NCBI GenBank assembly: GCA_000729835.1
Contig: JFHB01000023.1
Span: 62,001 to 126,000 of the forward strand
DNA length: 64,000 bases
Source: Atkinsonella hypoxylon
Lineage: Eukaryota; Ascomycota; Sordariomycetes; Hypocreales; Clavicipitaceae
Direction of reading: 5' to 3'
In this document: positions 12,370-25,390 of the stretch, one piece after another
How positions within the stretch are numbered: the first letter of the stretch is position 1
Layout of the letters: every line of letters starts with the position of its first letter
Notes under the pieces: model-generated
Databases searched by the model: none
Seen by the model: only the letters and a program-made list of their open reading frames with translations
What the model was told of the DNA's origin: nothing
Program-made: the position numbers and the translations under genes

Positions 12370-13282
12370 TTACGGCAGCAGTGCCGCAATGCCAGACATG
12401 GTCTGTAATACCGCCTCTGCAGTGGTGCCCCAAGTTTCCGCACCTTTCTGCAAATCTGCGTCTTCCAACAGTTCCCACGCAATCTGCTCGATATCATCCT
12501 CCACATCTAGCTGAAACGCAGTAGCACCTGGGACGATTCGCTTTTCTACAAGCTTAGTTGCCAAAGCCAGCATGTGCGTGTTCAGTTCGTGAAGGTCGGC
12601 ACTGTCCTTCTCCCAATATAGCCACGTGTCTAACTTGGCAATCTCCGCACCTTCGCTCAGTCGTGTATATTCCCTCGCTGCTTCGCGAATCTCTGCCAAA
12701 GCGTGCATCGCATTTTCATATGCGGTGTTCGCGAATTTTGTTGCCTGACGTGTGTGATCATTCTTCAAATAAGGAAGTATATCTAATTCGTTGCCAGGCA
12801 GTTCAACGCCCGCCAATAGATCGGTAAGTGAAGGTTTGCCAGGCGACCTACATAACGAATTAATCAGTACATAAAAGTATGTCATTTGATGATATACTTA
12901 CGACTTGGGATATATTGTAGTTTCGATGTACTTCTTCAAATCTTCTCCCAGTCTTTTCACAGCCTGCTTAGCTTCCAAAGTACTTGTCCTGGTCTTGCTG
13001 TTTAATGTTGACTCCATCACATTTCTAGCGATTGCCTCGTAAGTTAGCAAACAGTAAACAGATGCGGTAAAGACGAATGAAGTGGCAATTCCCTTACTTA
13101 GATTGTAATGTGACACTGGTCCTTTTCTGCGGACGTTTTGGACTTCGTTTGCGAATTTGACAATTTTTCGGTGCAGGAGGACGGACCGATTCTTCCGAGG
13201 CATTACAGTCCCGATCAATGACCTCATCGGTTTCTTCCAGATAGTTAGCATTGGATTTGCGGCAAAACCATGAAGCGTTCAT
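12370..13282 (-). CDS. Unrecognised helical protein, 261 residues
   Basis: Three exons on the minus strand, 13098-13282, 12902-13024 and 12370-12847, join in frame. Intron 1 has GTAAGG, a GCTAAC branch-like site and GCTAG; intron 2 has GTAAGT and GTAG. The N-terminus (about residues 35-60) is basic and proline-containing (VRPPAPKNCQIRKRSPKRPQ). From about residue 65 onward the sequence is Ala/Glu/Lys/Leu-rich and probably helical, with a conserved-looking segment TDLLAGVELPGNELDILPYL in the middle. A basic tail followed by helices is seen in several inner-kinetochore subunits such as CENP-Q/Fta7, but I cannot assign it on sequence I can recall. An alternative model reads through intron 1 from ATG 13251 and would add a hydrophobic stretch; I prefer the spliced model because its donor, branch point and acceptor are all good. 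Confidence 0.62.
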
Positions 13283-14311
13283 CAGTCGGGCAATACGTTA
13301 AGGCAGATTTCTTGGTATAGACGTGCCTCGATTGAGCTTAACCCGTTTCCTAGTCAGCGGAGCCATAACAAACAAGAAGTATGTAACGTGAGCGCTGAAA
13401 AAAACTATTTCAGATTAGACCAGCTGGGAGAGCAAGCTCCAACATACTCGTTCTGTGTGAACAGAATGTCAAAGAGCGGTTTAAAATCGTCCGCTAATTC
13501 GTAGTACAGGCTTCAGGGAAGGAGCCAACGACACCATAAAGGACATGACCCAACCTCGGCGCTGGCCACTGTCATACCGTCCGATATTAGTCAGCCAACT
13601 GACTCAAAAGTAATAACTTCTTGACGCTTGGAGCTGCGCTCTGTCGACGATCAACACAAGCGTGGATGGCAATAGGCTGTCCTCGTGACCCAGTCTAGTA
13701 ATCATAACTCATTGCAATCAATATAAATATCTAATCTCGGACCAAAAGAAAGTGTATGCGCCTTTGAGCAAATGCCTCGAGGTTTGGCAGCCCTGTGGGC
13801 GCAGAAACAAATGTACCGTCAAAGGATACAACAATGCCAACTCTCACCAGTCAAATATGCTGCCCAAGAAACCGATATTGTTTTTCGCACATGGCCTCAG
13901 CTCTAACCCAATTCGTGTATACTAAATCGTTGCATATCAGTTACAGGATGCTCCTTCCCTTCTGAGTCTCTTTCTATCTATAATCTCAAACTGTGGCCGC
14001 CAGAGAAGTCAGAAAACCCTTCTCTCATCTCTACCCCTATTCCCTCGGCCTTTCTTGTCTTTGTCGATACAACGCCCAGTATAATAGCTCCAAAAAAAGA
14101 AGAAGAAAAACAAGGATTTCTAAGTTGTGAATGGTAGAAGTAATAAATGAAAGCGAATGCGAGAATCAGAACATACTCAAGGTATTAGTTAGAGATGTTC
14201 CATTCTCAAAGACATTCGTCTGCTGCATATGAGCACACAATAGCTGCATTATGATGCTCCATTTGATCTCAAAGAGTCATGCTAGCTGGCAAATGTGAAG
14301 ACAGTGGTAAA
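13283..14311. other. Intergenic region
   Basis: About 1 kb separating the start of the 12.4-13.3 kb gene from the 3' end of the PSP1-domain gene, both on the minus strand. No open frame or RNA gene stands out. Confidence 0.5.
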
Positions 14312-17051
14312 TCAATGTGTATTTAGTGACAGACCCTGGAATGCCGTAGTCCAGTCATGTTGAGAAGAAAGAGGCGAGACACCCGTGGAATGCCGAGACG
14401 GACTAGGTAAGTTTTGTGTGCCAGAAAAACCCTGAGGTAGGGCTTGAAAGTCTCCTTGCTGTTCAAATCCTCCGGAAACGCCACCTACACCAGGGGAGAG
14501 GCTTGGGGCATATGAAGCCGCGTTGCCACGGTTGTTGTCGAAAGGGGCATTGCTGTATGCATAGTTGGCTTGTGGATAGGCTGATAATGGCGCAAGACCA
14601 CGATCTCCGGCGAAGGGTTGGGAGAAGGCAGGGCGGTAGCCTCTCCCCCCGAATTGCTGCGACTGCTGGTCTTGACTCTGCTGGTTTTGACGACGTTCGC
14701 CACCTGAGGCGCGGCTTACACCCACGGCACCTGGACCGATGCCGCTTGGAGCCTGGATTCCTAGGGTCGGACTGGCAAAGGATGCTGGATTGATTGCTGA
14801 CATCCAAATTCTGGTCTTATAGATCTTAAAAAGATCCGTCACAAGGGAGTTGAAGTTGATGTACGAGTCGGCAAAATAGTAGAATGTGAGTTTCTTCCAG
14901 TCCCTAAAGTTATGTGTCAGCACAACGGTTGCTATAGCATATGTGTATCAACCTGCAACTTACATTTGAAATTCTGCATCGAGAATTTCCATGTTGAGAC
15001 CATGTTCCTTGACCTTCTGCATGCAGACTCTCTTTGCTTTCGCCTCCTGGCCTTCCTTATCCCGCAGCGAATGCACTTCATGATTCTGTGCGTGCCGTTT
15101 AATCAGCTTTGGTCGCAACTCTCCGGCATTGGGCTCCTGCATATGATGCTGGCTCGGAGGACCCATGCCCCCGACTGCGCTTCCCTGCATCCCACTAGAC
15201 GAGGCCATTAAACCGGCACCAGAACCCTCTTGAGCGGCTGCGGCACCTTGCGAATACATCATCAGCCATTTATAATGCTCTTCAGCGTAGTGTTCTTTCA
15301 GGTCCTTAGCGTGCTGCCAGTCAACATTGTCTTTGGCCACTGTTCCGAGATCTGTCCCTCGATCGGCTTCCACAATCACCAAATCACCAGGTTTGACAGT
15401 GAGACCAGTGCCTTCTTGAATGTAGAACACATCTGCTCTGGCGCATTTGAACAGGACCACATGGAGCAGCTGGTTGAGCCTTGGTTGAGCCATACTATAC
15501 ACATTACGTGGTGGAGAAGGCGGTCGGTTTAAGAATTGATTTCCTAGACCAAGATGAAGGCCGTAGGGATTTCCGAACGCTGATTGGATTGCGTTTGGTA
15601 GGCCGGCGAACATCGCTGCCGTCGGGTGTTAGCAAGGGTTTCATGTAGACGCGAGGCATATACAAGGAAAACCTACCAGAATTGTTGCTCGATAGACCCA
15701 TGGTATCGGGAAATGCGGATGGAAATGCATGAGAACTCTGGGAGTCAGCAGCTGTGCTGGCATCCAAAGCGGCTACTGAATCAGCAACAGAGCTGATTGA
15801 CCCTTGCCGAGTGGGCATATTTGCAAACGAATGGCGTCGGCTCTGAGAAACATCACCACCGAAGAAGCCGGGAGAGCTTGACCAGAGTGCGGCCTTTTTC
15901 AAATTCAAATTGTCAGCTTTGCGACTGTCGATGCCTAATGGAGTACGGAATGCCCCAGCACCATACTCGCTCATGCGTCGACCAGAAGCTCTCCGTCCAA
16001 GGGGATCGACCGCGTCGGCTGCTTCATCCAACTCATCGACTGCATAATCGGATTCTTCTGGAACAGGCTGATAGCCATTTCCCAGATAAGAGGCTCCAGT
16101 TGACGCACGAGGTCGAATTCGAGAGTTGTACTGCTGCTGACGTAGCATAGCATTCTCGCGAGCAAGCATTTCGATGGTCTTACACTCGGAACTCTGATTG
16201 AAAGACTCTTGCATTGATTCTGATGCGCTTGCGTCATCATCATCATCAACCTCTTTGACTTTTCCAAGCACGGATCCGTCATTGGCCATTTCACTCAACA
16301 TGCTTGGTCGGGATGGCCTATGTTGTAAACCTGGGTGTCTCGCGCGCCCCAAGATGGCGGATGAACTCATACTGGCTGGAGGTCCGTTCTCGGGATCCAT
16401 TTGGCCAACTGAGTATGACTGAGAACGGTAAGTTTTTGGAGTCGGGTGTAATGGTATGGCGAACGGAATCTGAGAGTTCGACAGGGAGTCACGAGATGCT
16501 GGAGAGGCTTGTATCGTTACGGGGTCAGGTCCAAAGAAGGAGCCGCTAGTGCTGCCTGGTGGTATTGTCGACGTTGGAGAGGGAAGGACCTCGCTAAGTC
16601 GTGAAGAAGCATCTTTCCTATCAGCGTTCCAAATGCCGGTTCCCCATGCAAAGGCTGATGAATTGGTTGAGCGCCCAATAGCTGATGATGCCGAGTGAGA
16701 ACCCCAGTGTCCACCACCAGCCTCAGCGGATGGTGTGCTTGGATGTGATCCAGTTGGTGACATAGAGCTACTAGCGAATGATCCCTTGCGCGGACGACTT
16801 AGGGGTTGCGACGTGTCGTTCAACCATGAGGATCTGCGGACTGGTTTGTGTGGCTGCACCGGGGCGGCATGAAATGCTTCGTGTCGATGCTCACCTTCGT
16901 CGTCTGAGCTTGCCAAGGCTTCTGAGTCAGGCGTTGAAGTTCGAGCATTGACTTTCTCCAAAAGAAGACTCTGATTGTTTGCAGCTCCTGATGGGAATGA
17001 GCCAGGACCAAGTTTCGATGAGGTCGTTGACTTGAAGGAATTTGAACTCAT
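14312..17051 (-). CDS. PSP1 C-terminal domain protein
   Basis: Exons 15677-17051, 14964-15615 and 14312-14903 on the minus strand join in frame to 872 residues, with GTAGGT/GGCAG and GTAAGT/TTTAG introns. The N-terminal ~460 residues are Ser/Pro/Asn-rich and probably disordered, with acidic patches such as KVKEVDDDDDASASES. The PSP1 domain follows, from about residue 500 to 700, with VVLFKCARADVFYIQ, PGDLVIVEADRGTDLGTV, a helical insert, LNMEILDAEFQM and KLTFYYFADSYINFNSLV. The C-terminus is Gln/Gly/Ser-rich. In yeast PSP1 was found as a high-copy suppressor of DNA polymerase alpha mutations; its biochemical role is unclear. The open frame extends 5' of 17051 but without another ATG, so the start at 17049-17051 is well supported. 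This gene has a very long upstream region. Confidence 0.88.
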
Positions 17052-18445
17052 GATGTGCTGTGTGATCACTCGAAACTGTCTTTCCAGCAAGACAAATGAT
17101 GGCTTGTACTGCAAGACGAGCTTGAAACTTATCTGTAGGTAGACAGCCCGTAACTCGAATCAGAGATCAACAACGGATTTCGAAAGACTGATGCAGGAAA
17201 ACAGCTTGATAATTCTTTTGATTAGCAACGCGATATCGAGGAATCGATACGACCGGAAGTTAGGGAAATAGTGGCCGCAATGGCTCTTCCGATTGCAGTC
17301 GGGCGATGCGTTTGTAAGGCCCTGAGGCACTTACTTTTGCATAGAAACAGACAGTAACAGAATTTCGAGTATATCTAAATGGCGAAGAGAAGGCTCTAGG
17401 CCGTAGTTGATTCGGCAACTGTCTGATAAAGCTAGCGATTCCAGAAGCACCTGAGAAGAGAGGAGATTTGACGATAAGTAGTATATCTTAAGCAACTCCA
17501 GCTTGATTAAGGAATACAGCTGACGAATGGCCGGACGGTAATAACAATGACTTGTAAAGGGTATAACAAACGTCTAAAACCAGCGCAAGTCTAACCAGGG
17601 CCAAAAGCGAAGAATAAGGAAAACAAGAAGAGATCAGCTCAAGCGTCGAGAGTTCTTCTGAATCAAGTGGTTGAAAATGCACCCATTGGCGCCCTTAATG
17701 TGCTCGCAGGATATTTTGCGTCTCGGGGATGGGAAATGTTGTTCTACTTGACCCCCATATTGCGATGGCAGGAGCCATGCAGATCCGACGCAAGGCGGCT
17801 CTAGTTGTTGCGTGTTGCAGCGGGTGTCGCTAGGTCTTGTCGGAAATATTCAGTCGGCAAAGAGAGAAGCTGACTAGGCGACTCGAGTCTCGAACCCCCC
17901 GCAATTGCGGCGATGATCGAAGAGATGCTCTGTGAGCGCAATGATAGAACAAAGTTGGAGTTAAGGGAATGCCGTCAGAAAGCGAGGACTGGTCTAAGAG
18001 CGAGAACTTGACGCGCGGAAACAAAATAATCGCGAAGCCTGAACTCGTCGATTCGTGCTGGCTTTGCAAATCTTGTGGTGGTTAGAAAGCAAACCTCGAC
18101 CAGACAATGAGGCACTCGTGTTGGGGTAAAGGTGGAAGTGAAAGTGGCAGGTGACCTTTTGGCGCCTGGCCACTGACTTGGCGACCGCACCGGGAGACTG
18201 AAATTGTAGGGACAACCAATTTCGACTGCGAGGTTAAACAGTCTGGCCAGCAATTGAGAACCACTTTTCGTGATTCAGGCCAAGGACAGCTCCTCTGATT
18301 GCCTTTGTAACTGAATGGCGGAGCGATTTGCTACAGCAGAAATGAGCGTTTTGATGTAAGTACAGACAGATAGAAGCTGGACTCAAGGCAGGATAGCAGT
18401 CGAGTGCTTCCAGTCACCTCGTCTCGGCCAAGTGCTATGTGCAAT

Positions 18446-18472
18446 GTGCAGGGTGCAGGGTGCAGGGTGCAA
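18446..18472. repeat. GTGCAGG 7-bp tandem repeat
   Basis: Nearly four copies of GTGCAGG lie head to tail in the region upstream of the PSP1-domain gene. Confidence 0.8.
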
Positions 18473-18757
18473 GGCCACTAAAAGGTACTCGCTAGCGGCA
18501 CCTCAGCAGCCGTACCTGGCTACACCGTGCGACGATGTCTTGGAAAAGGCGAGGCGCTGTCGAAGTGGTCTTGCAACTGAAAGTGTCCGCTTACACAAGC
18601 CGTCTGCAACAAGGATAGTGCGGTTCGTTGATCTGCTTGCTGAATTTGTAACAAGACCTAAAGATCTGGCGATCCGGCTGGACTGGCCGCTGTGGGGAGG
18701 AGCTGAGAAGCCGCTGGTGGTCGAGTAATAATAATAAATGGCTGGGTGCGTGAGAAT

Positions 18758-18803
18758 GGTGTGCGAATGGTGTGCGAATGGTGTGCGTATGGTGTGCGTA
18801 TGG
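18758..18803. repeat. Tandem repeat of GTGTGCGAATG / GTGTGCGTATG
   Basis: Four imperfect 11-bp units, two of each variant, followed by further degenerate TATGGTGTG-like units up to about 18850. Confidence 0.8.
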
Positions 18804-19144
18804 TATAGTTACGTGTGGTATACGTGTGGTATGCCTATGTATGGTGTGGGTGTTCTGTGATGGGTCTGATGGTCGTCTGGCCTGGTAATAGTTAGCTCAA
18901 GGCGGGATCGGGAATGAACCAGCACCTGCGCCAGCGGTCAGGTCCAATTGATCAATTGATCAATCGATCAATCCAAGCGGACAAGCTGCAACAGCAGGCC
19001 AAGCCAAGGTGGTCAGAGGTGGGGGGGAACCTGTGTCTGATATGCTTTTTTTGGGCCGTCGTGGGCCGTCGTGGGAGGGGGAGGGACTAGAGACTGCAGA
19101 CCCTGGCCAGGAGGTATACCTGGTCGTGAGGGCGAGATGGGGAG

Positions 19145-19148
<4 letters not shown>

Positions 19149-19188
<40 letters not shown>

Positions 19189-19191
19189 GAA
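19149..19191. repeat. GA microsatellite
   Basis: About twenty GA dinucleotides with one GGGA interruption, in intergenic DNA. It creates artificial Arg-Glu open frames on one strand and Ser-Leu frames on the other. Confidence 0.95.
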
Positions 19192-22100
19192 GGCATGTTG
19201 TCTGCCTACCTACCTGTGTATGCACGCAAGACAAGCCGATGGATGTTAGCGGACAGAACGTGGCGTGATGTGGAAGTGCAAGTTGGATGCAGGTGTGGAC
19301 TTGAATCTGGTGAGATATGTCTAGTGGAAACAGCTGCAAAGGTCTGGACGATTGAATAACACAGACGTCAAGCCGCTTGCACTTACTTGATCAGGTTTTT
19401 ATTACTACTATTATTATTTTTATTTTTCAAAAAATAAGGAAAGTACACGACAAAGTACCTAATCGTGGTGCGAGAATTCTCAACCCCCTCGTCAGATGCT
19501 GTCTGCAAGCCAGACCCGAACGTACGTGTCATCATAACTCTCATATATCTACCAATCTCGGAACTCATCCTTTTCCGCCTTTCCCACTTCCCCTTCTACC
19601 CTCCTACTCTTCTCTTCCGCACAATCGCACAATAGTAGCTTTCCTCATTCTGTTTCCTCCACATCCCGCCTGACAATGCACAACAGGAGGGGATGCATTG
19701 CCATAGCGAAGTTGCAATGACGGGTCAACTGGTACCTCAGCTGGATCGTGGTTTAACATGGTGGGCCAGCGACGCCAAGTGGCCAGCCAACCAAGTAGGG
19801 GGCGATTGAATTGAACCATCGGCAAGGATGTCCTTCTGTGCCGATGCAGCGAGCTGCCGCACGAGGCCATGCAGGAAGCCCTCATTGTGCTGCACCAGTT
19901 GGTTGATGGAGGGACGGGGACCATACGCTTGCCCGTAGTGATCAAGTGGGAGCAAGAAGTTTACTACTACAGCATAGTTTGGTGACGGGCAGCGAGAGAG
20001 GAAAAGAAAACACACTCTCTCTCTATCCTCTCTCACACTTACCTACACACACCGCACTTATACACGCTTATACACAACCACAACCATATGGGCACGGGTC
20101 AACTCCAAAACAGCTAGCGAGGCCCCCAGTACTCGACATTGCCCAAGACGCAGACTAGGCTGAAAGAGGTATAGCGTGGGCGACCATGCCGCGGCGCAAA
20201 GTGGCGCCAGCAAATGGATGGCAGGCACCTCGCAGCCCCTCCTTCTTCCATCGTGCAGCAATCTTTAATACCCATTTCCATTTCCATTTTCATCCTCATC
20301 ACCATCTCCGTCTCCTTAGCCAACCATGCTGAAGCGCAGCTTCAGATGCCCCTAAGCATCATCCCGAACAAGCTTATCCCGCCTTATATCAAAGCTCAAC
20401 TGGCGGTGATTCGAGTGTGCGCAAAGTCGCATCGGTACTCGAACAGGGTCTGGGGTCAAGGGTCAACTCAACCCTGATTTCATCTGCGCACGCTTCTATT
20501 TCTGTCCGCCCTGTCGTGCAAAATGTTACGGGAACGTTTTATATGAGTAAAAATCTCCTCTGCAAGCCGCTTAGATGGTGCGAGGCATGACGGTAGAGGC
20601 GGATTCTGGTGTATCATTCAGCTAGCATAAACTCGTTAGTGCAGCACTCTTCTGCCCTGATTCTTTATATAAAGAAGGTGATGGTTCTGCATTCGTTACA
20701 AGACATTGTCTGAAACGCTGCGTCTTTTTCATTTGCTTTAGTAATATTAGTCACGCTCACGTTTTGATTCCCTCATGTACATGATGGAGTAAAGTAACGA
20801 GCAAAAGGCCTGTATTCGATGCTGTAAAGCACTGTCCAACAACGATACCACATTACGCCTACACTATGACAGATTGATGCATATTCCAGAAACGGTGCAT
20901 AAACCTAGAAAGTTATGGTTCTGCATAAACAAGGCCTGATCATGGTGGTACACTCCATGATCAGTCGGCTTGTGGCCGAACACCAACTTTCAATGAAATT
21001 AACTCAATGTGCTTTGTCGCCGTACTAATTTCCATAGTATCGTCCAGGGTTCGAGCTTTGAGCAACTGCACGGTCTAAAGAGCTGCTGTCTCGTACTGAA
21101 GAAAAAGGAACCGCAGCGGAATGTTAGAAGTAGAGGAGTTCTATCTCGTTCACAGCAACCTCAGTCTTTGTGCCTTTTTAAGTCAGTCCGAAAGATCAAT
21201 CCAGAATTCCCTGAGCTTTCCAATAGAACAATGTTACTCGCTGGGAAAAGCATGTTGTTTTATTGCTTTTTGTCCTTCTCATGAGCAACTATTGTCCGCG
21301 GGGTCATGTCATTTCAGCCACGATCACACGTAGAGGCGCCGGTCACAACTTGTCAATAGCATAGACAATACTACAGAGGCAGAAGCATATATTGACAAAC
21401 TCCAGTTTTACGTACCTAGGTACTTGGTTGCCCATCTTGCCAGGGTGCGTAGTTCTTGGCACGAGACTGTAAAGCATAAAACTCGACATGGCCTCAACTT
21501 CCGCCACAGCCGTCATGGTGATGTGAGTGGCCATCACACTGCACTCCACCTCCAGAGCCTCATCCAAATTTTGCCTCGGCCACGCATTTTGCTTACGGCA
21601 TATAAACATATAATACTCATCATCGGGAAATATCTGCTGCAGTTCGAAGCCTTGGCCCGGATCCGCTGTCAGGACCATGGGGAGCGCAGTGAAGATGGAC
21701 CTCATGCGATATCACGCAACCTACTACTCTGTATTATATCCATATGTGCATTCGTGACTACACCTTGCGAAGGCTCTGTATAGCAAGTACCATAAAGGCT
21801 GTCAATGCAGTGGGTGCAATTACCCTTGTGAATTAGTCCATGACGATGCCTGCCGGTACGCAGGTGTAGTATTATATGGTCATCAAAAAGATGCATATGG
21901 TCCAATGTACAGAGTAGGGTCTGCCTCCAGTCAAGTCACAACCTGCTACAGTTTGACGGAGTGGTTGACATGTCGAATCTAGTCGTGCATCCAGAGGTTA
22001 AAAGAACGAGTTCTAGTCTCCGGCGCTTGTTTACTCTTAGTTCTGGATTCCCAGATGCTACCTCGTCAGGTCGGAGGATTCGGGCACTGCATCACGTCCA

Positions 22101-22250
22101 CAAAATGACTTCTCCTCGTCCCGCTGCTAAGAGTGCACGCACCAATCTGGTCTTCAACTTGCCCGTCCAAGCTGCAGCAAACAAAATTAGCCCGCTCACG
22201 ACCAGTATCCTTGCGCAACGATGGGGTCGCGCCATGGGAGGCTGTTCGCT

Positions 22251-22276
22251 GACGATGACGATGACGATGACGATGA
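22251..22276. repeat. GACGAT hexanucleotide repeat
   Basis: Four copies of a GACGAT-type unit in intergenic DNA. Confidence 0.85.
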
Positions 22277-23035
22277 ACAGCGTTTGACATAGCATAAGGG
22301 GCCAAGCCCCCAGGTGCTGGGGAGCGCGCGCCTCGGTGGCCTCGAAGCCGCAAGGAAAAGGAAGGGAAGGAAGCTTCGGACATGGGAAGAAAAGCTGGAT
22401 CGTCAACCCCGCATTCGCCTGCTAGTGTGGTAGCAGAGAGCCCCGCCCTGGCCGGTTTTTGTGGCTTGGGGTCACCTGGTCCGTCGCTTGACTTGCATTG
22501 CATTGCATGCATGTAGTTTTTTCCAAGACGGTGCGCGTTCGCCCCCAGAATCCGCTACCGTCACCATACCATCTCCATCCATGTGGTGCTACCTTGCTGA
22601 GGAACAGGTGATCTGGCTGCCGTTACAAACCCTCCTCTCCTCGCCATCCGTTCGACCCAGTCAGCCAGTATGTACCTCCCTGCGCACCATCGATAGATCA
22701 CGACGTCATTTTCGTAATGTGAGATATAATGAATCAATATCAACAAAAGACTGAATTGCGATGCCAGGTTGTGCACCAACCACCACGTAGCCTGGGCTGA
22801 AGAAGAGAGTTGTTCATGAAACCTTCATCAGGCCTGCTGAGTGAGTGATGGAGCTGAAGGGCCAACACTGGTCAATCGGCAATTAACACTACATTACATG
22901 CCTGGTTGCAGATTGGATGATCCAGGTCCCCACATGACACTTGATTTTGATATTAAGCGACACACCTACGGAATAGTCATTAACTACGTCCGTACCGTCA
23001 CGTCATTCGCATCGATGGCCCTTCCGGCTGGCACC

Positions 23036-23062
23036 ATACCATGCCATGCCATGCCATGCCAT
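23036..23062. repeat. CATGC pentanucleotide repeat
   Basis: Five copies of CCATG in tandem, followed by an A-rich run. Confidence 0.85.
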
Positions 23063-23267
23063 CCAAAAAAGAAAGAAAGAAAATCCACGACGCATGTTTG
23101 CACTGTGCCTGAAAGTCTAAAATGACTCAGAGACCCTGTCTGATACTTTGCCAATGCTTGCCTCACTACCTGGGGCACGTACCAGCCGTGAAAAAAAAGC
23201 CATCCCACCTTTGGCTCAGACCACATCAATCTAACCATTCCAAACTTGTATTAGTGGAGAGAAGAAA

Positions 23268-23283
23268 GGGGGGGGGGGGGGGG
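23268..23283. repeat. G homopolymer run
   Basis: About sixteen consecutive G residues; length is uncertain by nature. Confidence 0.85.
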
Positions 23284-23810
23284 CGAAGAACAAGACCACC
23301 GCGTTACCCCGGATTTTGATTGCTCTCCGTCAGGCGCCTCACACGTGCACAAGCCCCCAAGGAGAGCTGTCCCGAAACAAGCTAGCTGCAGACTCTTTGT
23401 CTTAATAATCAGATGGTTGGTGAATTGTGTGTGCGGCCATCTCGGCGCTCTGTGCCGTCACCTCTCAGGTATGGTCGGTCCTACCAGACTCGTGCAGCAT
23501 AGTCTGCAAAAGTCAAGCATGGCGATCTGCCAATAAGAAATTCTCCTCAAACATTTCTGCTGAGACAATCATAGGGTTGCACAGGTGCACCGATTTAGGT
23601 ACTCATCTAACTGCTTCTTGACTGCCTGGGTAGGCAATTGCCCTGGTGTAAGAGAGCAGCAAAGGAGAACGGGACTGTAGAAAGGGTATCTTGCATTCTA
23701 AAAACACCATCGGGCCATCCATCTCCGTCAGCCATAATGTCTATTTTACACGTGAGCCAACTACCTCCTTGACTCGGCAAAAGTGCTCGCCAGGGAACCA
23801 CAAGAACAGT

Positions 23811-24835
23811 CTACGACGCCCCCTTATGTTGCTTCAATTTCTCCTCGAACTTTTCAAACTCCTGCAAAGCGATCTCTTCCTCTTGATCCAGAACTTGATG
23901 GACACCCTTAACTTCTTCAATCTGAATGGAATGTTAATACAACTGATGTCGAAGGCTCATATGCTGAGGACTTGGCCGGACAAAGCGCAGAAATGCGGGG
24001 AGAAGTAACTTACGTAGTGCATGAGCATGCCCTCGATGCCGTTTTTCAGCGTGACCGTACTGGAGTCGCAGGTTCTACAGGCCCCGCGAAGCTTCAGCTT
24101 GACATAACCGTCCTCGAAACCCCGAAATTCTATATCACCACCATCCTCCTGTATGGCAGGCCTGATCCTAGTCTCAAGAAGCTCTTTGATCATGCCGACA
24201 ACCTCGCTGTCATTCTCGTTGTACGCCAGACTGTCCTCCTCTATTTCCTCCTCGCCCTCCTTTCGCTCCGCTACATTGACAAGCTTCTCGCCCGAAGTAA
24301 TTGCCTCTGTGATCAGAGAGAAGATCTCAGGACGAATATGAGCCCAGTTCGCATCGCCCGCTTTGGTGACGGTGATGAAGTCGGCGCCGTAAAACACCGA
24401 TGTGACTCCATCAATGTTCATGAGCTTGGCAGCAAGGGGAGATGGGTACGGCGGAGAGATGGTCGATCGAGGGCTCATATACTCGATGAACGGCGTAGCC
24501 AAGTCTTCAGGAATGACCCGGTGGTTCGGCAGAAACTTCAGCGCATCGGCATTAGGTGTATTCTCGGTTTGAATGAATATATTCCGACTGCCCCCGATGG
24601 CCAAGTTGGGCAACACCGTGCGCCGAGCAAGGATTGGTCGTGGGGCAGCGCTGATGCGCGGACTGAGATTGGAAAGGCTGGCTTTCTTGCCAGATTGCGT
24701 GCTGCTTAGTTGGCGAGTCCAGTGGGATTGGCATCGAGCTGGTCTTGCTCGGAGAAGTGCACGAGACAAGCTCCTCGCCGCTGAGGACGAATGTGTGACC
24801 ATGGTTATGCCTCCTCCTTTCGACGTAGGCTTCAT
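23811..24835 (-). CDS. NFU1: Mitochondrial NFU1-type iron-sulfur cluster scaffold
   Basis: Carries and delivers iron-sulfur clusters, mainly [4Fe-4S], to mitochondrial targets such as lipoyl synthase and respiratory enzymes. Exons 24014-24835 and 23811-23921 (minus) join at phase 0 to 310 residues; the donor is GTAAGT and the acceptor ATTCAG. Residues 1-50 are Ser/Arg/Ala-rich and look like a mitochondrial presequence. The Nfu N-terminal domain begins near RNIFIQTENTPNADALKFLP. The NifU-like domain follows with RPAIQEDGGDIEFRGFEDG and the cluster-binding pair Cys253-x-x-Cys256 in RGACRTCDSSTVTLKNGIEG. The short second exon adds a charged helical tail (KGVHQVLDQEEEIALQEFEK). ATG 24835 is the first in frame; a second Met eleven codons later would also give a good presequence. 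It is somewhat longer than yeast Nfu1 (256). It shares a 555-bp divergent promoter with the HIT-finger gene. Confidence 0.95.
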
Positions 24836-25390
24836 GCAAACAGCTGTTGAGCTGTTGTTGGATCGAGACAGTAAACCCTCTAATCAGTGTTGTAAAGAGA
24901 TTGAGGATGATGTAGCAGGGCGTGCTCGCGCATGGAGGTTACTCACGGTCATGAAGGTAAGAAGAAAAAAAAAGGTCATTGGTAATTGTCGGAATCCGTT
25001 CGCCAAGCGCTTCTTCAGAATGACCCAATGGCGGCGAATGGCGGAGACCCTCGCGGCAACAGCTATTAGTAATTGGTGCGCTGTGACGCAACATCAGCAG
25101 CTGAGCCACCAAGCCTCTTCCGCCAAGTGTGTGTGGCGGAACTGCTCCGTACCCTGACACTCAACTCCCCCGCCGAACCGCAACTGGACCCACCACCTGT
25201 TTTGATACTCCTCGATTTTTCCTGGCTCCTTATCATCTCTCAGCCAAAAAAACTGCTCCGATACCGCGACAAGACAAGATACATTTTCCTTCTGCAGCAG
25301 TGGCTGCTTCTTTAAATCCCAGAAATCTCCGTGGGACCTCCAAAAGCAGCGAGCACCAAGTCCCTAGTTACGGGAGTACACAGCCCCGAA
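24836..25390. promoter_or_regulatory. Divergent intergenic promoter region between NFU1 and the HIT-finger gene
   Basis: A 555-bp gap separates the two start codons, so both promoters and 5' leaders must lie here. Open frames inside it have no family resemblance. No individual binding site is claimed. Confidence 0.55.

Larger units (their letters stand above)
17052..23810. other. 6.8-kb region with no convincing gene
   Basis: The part nearest 17052 should be the 5' leader and promoter of the PSP1-domain gene. Elsewhere I find only short open frames without splice support, family resemblance or codon periodicity, and many simple repeats. No transposon protein, terminal repeat, rRNA or tRNA was recognised. 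Long non-coding transcripts cannot be excluded by reading alone. Confidence 0.5.

Noticed and set aside
12898..13251. Unspliced minus-strand frame with a hydrophobic stretch
   Set aside because: The hydrophobic part coincides with a 73-bp intron that has a good donor, branch point and acceptor. The spliced model links better to the downstream exon.
19009..19359. Open frames rich in Arg-Glu or Ser-Leu on both strands
   Set aside because: They are produced by the GA microsatellite at 19149-19191.
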